Positions 1 to 5,040 of a DNA stretch of 5,040 nucleotides are shown here, piece by piece (position 1 is the stretch's first letter; each line of letters starts with the position of its first letter). The stretch comes from an uncultured Saprospirales bacterium (lineage in GTDB: Bacteria > Bacteroidota > Bacteroidia > Chitinophagales > JADIYW01), in contig CALLKF010000094.1 of NCBI GenBank assembly GCA_938008535.1, positions 1-5,040 of the forward strand. The letters are read 5' to 3'. Made by a program: the position numbers and the translations under genes. The notes beneath the pieces were generated by a model, which was given only the letters and a program-made list of their open reading frames with translations, did no database searches and had not been told where the DNA came from.

Positions 1-360
1 TTCTTCTTCTTTTATTTCTTCTAAAGCAGCAATTACTTCTACTTTTTCTTCTTCATTCAAAGTTGCTTCTACTTCTTCAATATTTTTAGACTCTTGCACT
101 TCGATAATTTCATTTTCTTGTACAACTGGTTTTATATTTTCTATTACTGTTTCAGTTGGAACAAATGATTTTTCAACATTATTATCCAACACCAATAAAC
201 TTTCAATATCTTCAATTCGATCGATACTTGAGTATAAATATTTTTTCATCAACAACAATTCTTCACGACTCATTGTTCCTTCTAATAATATAGTTTTGTT
301 TAAATTAGCAACTACAGTTAAATAGTTTTCAATTTTTTGCAATGCATTTCTGATTTCCAT
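1..360 (-). CDS. Acidic hypothetical protein, N-terminal part only (gene continues past the left edge)
   Basis: I do not recognise this protein. The frame is open for 120 codons from an ATG at 358-360 to the window edge, so the C-terminus is missing. Residues 1-58 look helical and begin MEIRNALQKIENYLTVV, with a second in-frame Met at residue 30 (MSREELL). From about residue 63 the chain becomes a low-complexity acidic segment rich in Glu, Val and Lys, ending in E-E-I-K-E-E-E at the edge. It reads as a linker or coiled-coil-prone tail. No signal peptide, membrane segment or catalytic motif is visible, so a cytoplasmic location is likely. It is divergent from tdk with only 55 bases between the starts. 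The same frame stays open upstream into antisense tdk, with another ATG at 478-480, but that longer start would overlap the well-conserved tdk N-terminus, so I prefer 360. The coding call rests on the long open frame and protein-like composition. Confidence 0.7.
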   Translation of the reverse strand, partial: MEIRNALQKIENYLTVVANLNKTILLEGTMSREELLLMKKYLYSSIDRIEDIESLLVLDNNVEKSFVPTETVIENIKPVVQENEIIEVQESKNIEEVEATLNEEEKVEVIAALEEIKEEE

Positions 361-415
361 ACCTTTTTTTTGTAATTTGAACTCGAATTTATAACCATTC
401 CAACAAATTTGTGAA
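361..415. promoter_or_regulatory. Divergent intergenic region between the hypothetical gene and tdk
   Basis: These 55 bases must hold the start signals of both divergent genes. A perfect 10-bp palindrome, ACAAATTTGT, occupies 403-412 and ends three bases before the tdk ATG. On the minus strand a near match to the Bacteroidota -7 box (TAAATTCG against TAnnTTTG) lies at 385-392. Neither gene has a Shine-Dalgarno-like site, which is usual in this phylum. No convincing -33/-7 pair is visible on the plus strand, so the tdk promoter may lie partly inside the neighbouring gene. The regulatory role is inferred from position only. Confidence 0.3.
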
Positions 416-1006
416 ATGTTTTTAGAACCAAATGTTAATAAGTCTAAAACGGGCTGGATAGAAGTAGTTTGCGGCTCCATGTTTTCAGGCAAAACAGAAG
501 AATTAATTCGACGATTAAAACGTGCCAAGTTTGCAAATTTAAAAACTGAAATTTTTAAACCACAAATCGATACACGTTATCATGAAACGGAAGTGGTTTC
601 GCACGATGCCAATTCTATAACTAGTACACCAGTTCCGAGTTCTCAAAATATATTATTGCTATCGAACGATGTACAGGTTGTTGGCATTGATGAAGCACAA
701 TTTTTTGATGAAGGTTTGCCTGATGTTTGCGAACAATTAGCAGCAAATGGAATTCGTGTAATTGTTGCAGGTTTAGATATGGATTTTTTAGGCAGACCAT
801 TTGGACCCATTCCTGCACTTTTAGCTAAAGCAGAATACATTACCAAAGTGCATGCAATTTGTGTGCGATGTGGCGCATTGGCAAATCATTCGTATCGGTT
901 GGTAGAAAGCGATAGTAAAGTTTTACTTGGCGAAAAAGAAAGCTACGAACCACGATGCAGAGAATGTTTTGCTAAAGGTGCAAATTTAAAAATTGAAAAA
1001 ATATGA
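416..1006 (+). CDS. tdk: Thymidine kinase (type II, TK1-like)
   Basis: This cytoplasmic enzyme phosphorylates thymidine (and deoxyuridine) with ATP to dTMP in the pyrimidine salvage pathway. At 196 residues it has the normal length for the TK1-like family. The P-loop GSMFSGKT is at residues 20-27. The magnesium/Walker B region VVGIDEAQFF is at 88-97 and includes the catalytic base Glu93. The nucleoside-binding segment GLDMDFLGRPFG is at 119-130. The structural zinc site is formed by Cys149 and Cys152 (CVRCG) with Cys181 and Cys184 (CREC), and the lasso motif YEPR is at 177-180. All key residues are present, so the enzyme should be active. The start is supported by the MFLE...GWIEV N-terminus, which matches Bacteroidota homologues as I remember them. 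The next gene follows 34 bases after the stop on the same strand. Confidence 0.97.
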   Translation: MFLEPNVNKSKTGWIEVVCGSMFSGKTEELIRRLKRAKFANLKTEIFKPQIDTRYHETEVVSHDANSITSTPVPSSQNILLLSNDVQVVGIDEAQFFDEGLPDVCEQLAANGIRVIVAGLDMDFLGRPFGPIPALLAKAEYITKVHAICVRCGALANHSYRLVESDSKVLLGEKESYEPRCRECFAKGANLKIEKI

Positions 1007-1040
1007 TTCCAACATACTACTCACAACTTATATATAACAC

Positions 1041-1550
1041 ATGAAACTCGCAAACATAGAATTACCGAAAAAAATAAACATAAATAAAATTGATTTATTT
1101 TTAAATGGTGCTGCTATTCGTTCCAAGTTTTTTATTCAAACGTATATCATTTCTTTATACAGCGCAATAAAAATTACAGACGAAAAAATTGCTATTGAAA
1201 GTTCTATTGAACGCTGCTTGCGTATGCAAATTATTACACCTTTGGCTACGTCAAAAGCAGTTAGTGAAAATATTCAAAGTGGTATGAAAGATAGTTTAGG
1301 AAGTTTGTATTATGAACTGAAAGACTTAATTGAAGATTTGCGAAATGTGATAGAAAATTCTGGTGTGCAATACAAAGATATAATTGATATTTATTACACA
1401 AAAAACGCTGAATTAAAACTGTATAAAAACGGAATTGAAATTTATTCAAATGAAAAAGGAAAACTTTTCGCAGAAAGTATTTTGAGTATGTACTTTGGTA
1501 AATATCCTAAAGACAAAAAAATAAAAGAAGCATTGCTGAAAGGATTTTAG
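1041..1550 (+). CDS. Chalcone isomerase-like family protein
   Basis: This 169-residue protein resembles bacterial chalcone isomerase-like proteins (Chalcone_3/CHI-like fold). Two family hallmarks are visible. Near the N-terminus is the segment LNGAAIRSKFFIQTYIISLY (residues 21-40), which matches the family pattern of 'LNG-G-R-K-FFIKVY-ALY'. Near the C-terminus is an NG...G..FAESILSMYFGKYP...ALLKG run (130-168), corresponding to the usual 'F-ALL-IWLG-P' ending. Plant relatives bind fatty acids or isomerise chalcones. The role of the bacterial proteins is not established, and true flavonoid isomerase activity is not implied. Most bacterial members that I recall carry a signal peptide. This one has none, and an in-frame TAA at 1035-1037 rules out an upstream extension, so it should be cytoplasmic. 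It sits between tdk (34 bases) and an M20 peptidase (49 bases), possibly in one transcript. Confidence 0.75.
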   Translation: MKLANIELPKKININKIDLFLNGAAIRSKFFIQTYIISLYSAIKITDEKIAIESSIERCLRMQIITPLATSKAVSENIQSGMKDSLGSLYYELKDLIEDLRNVIENSGVQYKDIIDIYYTKNAELKLYKNGIEIYSNEKGKLFAESILSMYFGKYPKDKKIKEALLKGF

Positions 1551-1552
1551 CA

Positions 1553-1583
1553 AATGTTGAATGATGAGTTTTGAATGTTGAAT
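1553..1583. repeat. Short direct repeat between two plus-strand genes
   Basis: The 10-mer AATGTTGAAT occurs at 1553-1562 and again at 1574-1583, a period of 21 bases, and the spacer contains further GATGA/TTGAA-like pieces. It fills most of the 49-base gap before the M20 peptidase start. Similar TTGAATGTTGAAT mosaics are, from memory, frequent between genes in Bacteroidota genomes. No function can be assigned from this single copy. Confidence 0.45.
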
Positions 1584-1599
1584 TATTAAATCATATCAA

Positions 1600-3048
1600 A
1601 TGAAAAAAATACTTTTAGCAATTTTATTTCTTGTTATAATTTTCATTGGATTTATTGCATTCAATACAATTACAGCACCAAACAAACAAAGCAGAATTGA
1701 AGCATCAGCTTTGCCTGTACTACCAGATTCAGCACTAACTCATTTTCAAAAATCTATTTCATATCAAACTATTTCTTCTGGTGATTCAAAAAAATGGGAC
1801 TCGATGCCTTTTATCAATTTTAGAAAATTCTTAGAAACAACTTATCCTTTAGTACATCAAAAATTAGAACGAGAAATAATAAGCAATTATAGCTATTTAT
1901 ACAAATGGCAAGGAAAAAATAATGCGCTGAAACCTTATATTTTAATGGCACATCAAGATGTGGTACCAATTGAAGAAAGCACCAGAAATCAGTGGCATTT
2001 TGAACCATTTGGTGGCACTATAAAAGATGGTTACGTTTGCGGTCGCGGCACCACTGATGATAAAATAAATTTGATTTCTATTTTAGAAAGTGCTGAAAAA
2101 TTATTGAAAGAAAACTTTCAACCAGAACGAACTATTTATTTTGTATTTGGACATGATGAAGAAATTGGTGGAAAAAATGGTGCGAAGAAAATTGCTTCTT
2201 TATTAGAATCCAGAAATATAAAAGCAGATTTGATTATGGATGAAGGTGGTTTTGTGACGAAAGAAAAAGTGCCAGGTATCACCAAACCTGTAGCATTAAT
2301 TGGCACAGCAGAAAAAGGTTATTTATCGTTAGAATTTTCTGTTAACAAAAAAGGTGGACATTCATCTATGCCAGAAAACGAAACTGCGATTGATATTTTA
2401 TTGAAAGCAATGGTGAAATTGAGAGCCAATCCATTTGAAGCAAAATTTGCAGAATCTACCAAAAACTTTTTTGAATTTTTAGGTCCAGAAATGAAATTTC
2501 CGAATAATATGGCATTTGCCAATCCAGCAATCTTTAAATCTATTATTGTAAATAATTATGCAAAAAGTGGTTCTGGAAATGCAATGATACGGACTACTTT
2601 TGTGCCAACCATTATCAATGCAGGCATTAAAGACAATGTGGTTCCAACATTAGCAACTGCAATTGTAAATTTCCGATTATTGCCTGGTGATTCTTCAGAA
2701 ATCATAAAAGAAAAAGTTAAGAAAATAATTAATGATGAACGAGTCATCATAAAAGATTTCAACAGAGAATTTTCGCCAGAAGCAACACCAACAGCATCTA
2801 CCGAAACAGCAGCATTTAAAACACTTGACACGCTTATTAAAAAAAGTTACAAAGGTGTGTTAACTACACCATTTTTAATGATTGGAGGAACAGATTCTAA
2901 ACATTTTTATGGTGTTTCAGCAAATATTTTTAAGTTTAGTCCAATGCAAGATCCAATTGGATTTCATACAATTGATGAACAAGTAAGTATTGAAAGTTAC
3001 CAGCATTCACTTTGGTTTTTTGAGCAACTGATGAGAAGTTGTAAATAA
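1600..3048 (+). CDS. Membrane-anchored M20 family metallopeptidase (carboxypeptidase S / PM20D1-like)
   Basis: This is a zinc amidohydrolase of peptidase family M20, closest by motif to the carboxypeptidase S/PM20D1 branch. That branch hydrolyses C-terminal peptide or N-acyl-amino acid bonds, and the exact substrate here is unknown. Residues 4-22 form one strongly hydrophobic segment after Met-Lys-Lys, with no lipobox cysteine, so it is probably an uncleaved signal anchor holding the catalytic domain in the periplasm. Metal and catalytic residues are all present: His118 and Asp120 in AHQDVVP, bridging Asp153 in GRGTTDDK, general base Glu187 and ligand Glu188 in GHDEEIGG, Asp214 in MDEGG, and His435 in GGTDSKHF. 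The lid/dimerisation domain (about 235-350) carries GGHSSMP with His254. Its 482 residues are typical for this branch. The start has no Shine-Dalgarno site but gives a complete anchor. It is convergent with the ATPase gene downstream. Confidence 0.93.
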   Translation: MKKILLAILFLVIIFIGFIAFNTITAPNKQSRIEASALPVLPDSALTHFQKSISYQTISSGDSKKWDSMPFINFRKFLETTYPLVHQKLEREIISNYSYLYKWQGKNNALKPYILMAHQDVVPIEESTRNQWHFEPFGGTIKDGYVCGRGTTDDKINLISILESAEKLLKENFQPERTIYFVFGHDEEIGGKNGAKKIASLLESRNIKADLIMDEGGFVTKEKVPGITKPVALIGTAEKGYLSLEFSVNKKGGHSSMPENETAIDILLKAMVKLRANPFEAKFAESTKNFFEFLGPEMKFPNNMAFANPAIFKSIIVNNYAKSGSGNAMIRTTFVPTIINAGIKDNVVPTLATAIVNFRLLPGDSSEIIKEKVKKIINDERVIIKDFNREFSPEATPTASTETAAFKTLDTLIKKSYKGVLTTPFLMIGGTDSKHFYGVSANIFKFSPMQDPIGFHTIDEQVSIESYQHSLWFFEQLMRSCK

Positions 3049-3057
3049 GCAACAAGA

Positions 3058-3076
3058 TGCTGAAACAAGTTCAGCA
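3058..3076. repeat. REP-like hairpin between convergent genes
   Basis: Seven-base arms TGCTGAA (3058-3064) and TTCAGCA (3070-3076) pair perfectly around a 5-base loop, ACAAG. The element sits in the 40-base gap between the stop codons of the M20 peptidase and the AAA ATPase. The wording AGATGCTGAAACAAGTTCAG is very close to a dispersed intergenic hairpin that I recall as abundant in Bacteroidota and some Proteobacteria (the '...CTGAAACAAGTTCAG...' repeat). No T-run follows the stem on either strand, so it is not a textbook intrinsic terminator, although it could still stabilise or separate the two 3' ends. Confidence 0.6.
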
Positions 3077-3088
3077 CGACGAATGGTG

Positions 3089-4609
3089 TTACTTAAACAA
3101 CTCTTTTAAATCATCGTCAACATCATCGTTTCCATAATTAAACATAGCTGAAGTGATATCAGAAAACTGATTGCCTTCTTCTAACTGGAATTTGCTCAAC
3201 AGCGAATAGCAAGCCATACCATGTAGCATAAATTCCATAAAAGTATGCAGCTCAGAATTTGCTACATTTTCTTTTAAATGATGCTCTATTGTTTCTTTTA
3301 AACCAAGCACTTTATCTAATTCATTTTTATAAACTTCATTAGACGTATCGGTTAACAAATCAACTACATTACCATTTTCAAAATACTGCTGAATGGCTTT
3401 GTAAATATTTTTTTCTTCTGGTTGATTTTTTCTTGGCTTCTTTGCTTTTGTTGGATTTGGAAAATACTGAACAAACAAATTACGAATCGCTTTATCTAAA
3501 ATATTTTGTGCTACACGAATAGAACCTTCTTGTTCGCCTTCATACACCATTTCAATTTTTCCAGTTATTGCAGGAAAAACACCAGCAAAATCTGACAAAC
3601 GCACAACGGTTTGCTTTTCATTATTGATTAACATTCTTCGTTCTGCAGTGCTTATTAAATTTTCCATAGCTGCAATAGTTAATCTTGCAGAAACACCACT
3701 TTTTTCATCAACAAATTCGCTGTCACGTGCAGCAAATGCTATATGTTCAATCAAATCTTTAATTAGTTCTGGAACAATTATTTTTTGTTTTTGTTCGTCA
3801 GAAATATCAGCTTCCTGCGTAGTAATTAATTTTGAATCTTCAATTGTTTTTGGATAATGCGTTAAAATTTGAGATTCAATTCTATCTTTCAAAGGTGTAA
3901 CAATAGAACCACGGTTGGTATAATCTTCTGGATTTGCCGTAAATACAAATTGAATATCTAAAGGAAATCTCAATTTAAAACCACGAATTTGCAAATCGCC
4001 TTCTTCTAATAAATTAAACAACGCCACTTGTATTCTTGCTTGTAAATCTGGTAATTCGTTGATCACAAAAATACTACGATTACAACGTGGAATAATTCCG
4101 AAATGCAGTACACGTTCGTCAGCATAATGTAGTTTTTGCGTAGCAGCTTTTATAGGATCTACATCACCAATTAAATCAGCAACAGTTACATCTGGTGTTG
4201 CTAATTTTTCACCAAACCGTTCTGAACGATGCACCCAAGATATAGGCGTTTCATCGCCTAATTCTGCAATTAAATTCTTAGCAAAAACTGATAACGGTTG
4301 CAACGGATCATCTAAGATTTCACTGCCTTTTACAATCGGAATATATTCATCTAATAAATTGACCATTTGTCGAGCTATACGCGTTTTTGCTTGTCCACGC
4401 AAACCCAATAATAAGATATTATGCTTAGATAAAATAGCACGTTCAACATCAGGAATTACCGTAGTGTCATAACCAATAATTCCTTGAAAAGTTGGTTTTT
4501 TTTTCTTTAAGCTATTGATTAAATTATCGCGTAATTCTTGTTTGATTGATTTGGTTTGATAGCCAGATTTTTTGAGTTGTGCAAGTGTTGTAATATTTTC
4601 GTGTATCAT
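3089..4609 (-). CDS. MoxR / magnesium-chelatase subunit I-like AAA+ ATPase
   Basis: This 506-residue cytoplasmic AAA+ protein belongs to the group usually labelled 'magnesium chelatase' in Bacteroidota, although no chlorophyll pathway is implied. Residues 41-60 (FQGIIGYDTTVIPDVERAIL) precede a P-loop GLRGQAKT at 69-76, in which Ala replaces the usual Gly before Lys75. Conserved blocks follow: EKLATPD (134-140), LIGDVDPIK (146-154), and the Walker B region SIFVINELPDL (179-189) with Asn184-Glu185 in place of Asp-Glu. After these come sensor 1 FTANPEDYTNRG (223-234), LKDRIES (240-246) with a probable arginine finger at Arg243, and the sensor-2-like GVSARLT (305-311). I remember these P-loop and Walker B variants as typical of the family, so activity is likely. 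A Lys/Pro-rich linker (388-401) leads to a helical tail ending in Asp-rich DDVDDDLKELFK. MoxR-type ATPases usually work with a von Willebrand A protein, but none is adjacent here. A -7 box lies just upstream. Confidence 0.9.
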   Translation of the reverse strand: MIHENITTLAQLKKSGYQTKSIKQELRDNLINSLKKKKPTFQGIIGYDTTVIPDVERAILSKHNILLLGLRGQAKTRIARQMVNLLDEYIPIVKGSEILDDPLQPLSVFAKNLIAELGDETPISWVHRSERFGEKLATPDVTVADLIGDVDPIKAATQKLHYADERVLHFGIIPRCNRSIFVINELPDLQARIQVALFNLLEEGDLQIRGFKLRFPLDIQFVFTANPEDYTNRGSIVTPLKDRIESQILTHYPKTIEDSKLITTQEADISDEQKQKIIVPELIKDLIEHIAFAARDSEFVDEKSGVSARLTIAAMENLISTAERRMLINNEKQTVVRLSDFAGVFPAITGKIEMVYEGEQEGSIRVAQNILDKAIRNLFVQYFPNPTKAKKPRKNQPEEKNIYKAIQQYFENGNVVDLLTDTSNEVYKNELDKVLGLKETIEHHLKENVANSELHTFMEFMLHGMACYSLLSKFQLEEGNQFSDITSAMFNYGNDDVDDDLKELFK

Positions 4610-4631
4610 GTTTATAATTTCAAGTTGGATT

Positions 4632-4639
4632 CAAAGTTA
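4632..4639 (-). promoter_or_regulatory. Putative -7 promoter box for the AAA ATPase gene
   Basis: Read on the minus strand this is TAACTTTG, an exact match to the TAnnTTTG -7 consensus of the Bacteroidota primary sigma factor. It lies 22 bases upstream of the ATPase ATG and would give a short leader. No TTTG -33 element is visible at the usual distance of about 19-21 bases, so the promoter would be incomplete or helped by an activator. Confidence 0.45.
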
Positions 4640-4650
4640 CTATATAACTT
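4634..4650. promoter_or_regulatory. Inverted repeat overlapping the putative promoter (possible operator)
   Basis: AAGTTA at 4634-4639 and TAACTT at 4645-4650 form a perfect 6-bp inverted repeat with a 5-base spacer, ctata. One arm lies within the TAACTTTG -7 box, which is where a repressor site would be expected. The stem is too weak to act as a terminator for the lon remnant. The operator role is inferred from position alone. Confidence 0.3.
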
Positions 4651-4707
4651 GTATTATGCTATTTTGTTTTGAGTTTTTAGTTAATTTTCCGTTCAACTCC
4701 AATTGAT

Positions 4708-5040
4708 TCAATTTTCAAATTTATTAAAATCAAAAGTTGGAGCGAGGACATTTAATCTGGCTTTCACTAATGATTTAGCAATTTGTGCAGACTCTTTCAT
4801 CACGTCACCAAGTTGGCCTGTGATGATCAGGTCGCCTTTGCCTGGAACAAGTGCTGTTTCGATAAATAAGATATCTCCACCAACGGGCGTCCATGCAAGG
4901 CCTGTGACTACACCCGGACTTGCGACGATATCAGTGACTTCATTTTGAAATCTTTCATTGCCAAAAACTTCATCCAGATCTTTAATTTCAATTTTGACCT
5001 GTGTGTTGCCGTCGGCTTTTCCGCGAATTACTTTTTCAGT
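4708..5040 (-). CDS. lon: Lon protease fragment, truncated inside the proteolytic domain (probable pseudogene; 5' part beyond the right edge)
   Basis: The frame enters from the right edge and reads 110 codons to a TGA at 4708-4710. Residues are numbered from the edge. Residues 1-40 match the end of the AAA lid region. GVVTGLAWTPVGGDILFIE (43-61) and GKGDLIITGQLGDVMKESA (67-85) are unmistakable Lon proteolytic-domain sequence. The match fades into SLVKARLNVLAPTFDFNKFEN and stops where normal Lon continues with a DIHIHVP-like strand. The catalytic serine (in PKDGPSAG) and lysine, about 120 residues further on, are absent. The sequence after the stop does not resume the match in any frame, so this is not a single nonsense change or frameshift. 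G+C is about 43% over 4741-5040, against about 35% over 4201-4500. The product could keep ATPase/unfoldase parts but cannot cleave proteins. A decayed copy, a transferred fragment and an assembly junction are all possible. Confidence 0.85.
   Translation of the reverse strand, partial: TEKVIRGKADGNTQVKIEIKDLDEVFGNERFQNEVTDIVASPGVVTGLAWTPVGGDILFIETALVPGKGDLIITGQLGDVMKESAQIAKSLVKARLNVLAPTFDFNKFEN

Noticed and set aside
1..120. Tandem repeat or CRISPR-like array in the TTCTTCTTC-rich left end
   Set aside because: The pattern is the reverse complement of GAA/GAG-type Glu codons in an acidic protein tail. It has no regular spacers and the frame stays open.
3058..3076. Intrinsic bidirectional terminator
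   Set aside because: The hairpin is good, but neither side has the T-run expected of a Rho-independent terminator, so I list it as a repeat.
3624..3857. A 77-codon plus-strand frame inside the ATPase gene
   Set aside because: It is a shadow of the minus-strand AAA+ coding sequence, with no start signal and no recognisable domain.
4496..4504. A run of nine T (nine A on the coding strand) in the ATPase gene as a phase-variation or slippage site
   Set aside because: It simply encodes three Lys codons in a Lys-rich stretch. The frame is intact through it, and A-runs are expected at this base composition.
3089..4609. Assignment as a true magnesium chelatase (chlI/bchI) of chlorophyll or cobalt chelation
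   Set aside because: No other tetrapyrrole genes are nearby, the protein is longer than BchI, and its motifs fit the wider MoxR/chelatase-like group of unknown function.
4703..4948. An 81-codon open frame on the plus strand at the right end
   Set aside because: It is antisense to the Lon fragment, whose minus-strand translation matches conserved Lon motifs. The plus-strand product resembles nothing.

Overview
The window is AT-rich. By hand count it is about 35% G+C in a 300-base stretch of the AAA ATPase gene. Its proteins look like those of the phylum Bacteroidota, probably a Chitinophagaceae/Sphingobacteriia-type organism. The evidence is a thymidine kinase with the MFLE...GWIEV N-terminus common in that phylum, starts without Shine-Dalgarno sites, one good TAnnTTTG-type -7 promoter box, and short mosaic intergenic repeats. 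The placement rests on recognising protein families by eye, not on a search.

Layout from left to right. (1) Positions 1-360, minus strand, hold the N-terminal 120 codons of an unrecognised acidic protein that runs off the left edge. (2) Divergent from it is a same-strand run of three plus-strand genes: thymidine kinase (tdk, 416-1006), a small protein with a chalcone isomerase-like fold (1041-1550) and a membrane-anchored M20 zinc peptidase of the carboxypeptidase S/PM20D1 type (1600-3048). The gaps are 34 and 49 bases, so co-transcription is possible, although the three products do not form an obvious pathway. (3) Convergent with the peptidase is a MoxR/magnesium-chelatase-I-like AAA+ ATPase on the minus strand (3089-4609). 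The 40-base gap between the two stop codons holds a 7-bp-stem hairpin that looks like a REP-type intergenic repeat. (4) From 4708 to the right edge, minus strand, lies a piece of a Lon protease gene. Its frame ends inside the proteolytic domain, before the catalytic Ser and Lys, and it is clearly more GC-rich (about 43%) than its neighbours.

The genes look mostly like housekeeping or conserved-hypothetical functions: nucleotide salvage, a lipid-binding-like fold, periplasmic amide hydrolysis and an AAA+ remodelling ATPase. I see no CRISPR array, tRNA, rRNA, insertion sequence or clear defence system. The most unusual spot is the right end, where a broken, compositionally different lon abuts the promoter region of the ATPase. 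That suggests a rearrangement, a transferred segment or an assembly junction. No stretch of 300 bases lacks a gene.
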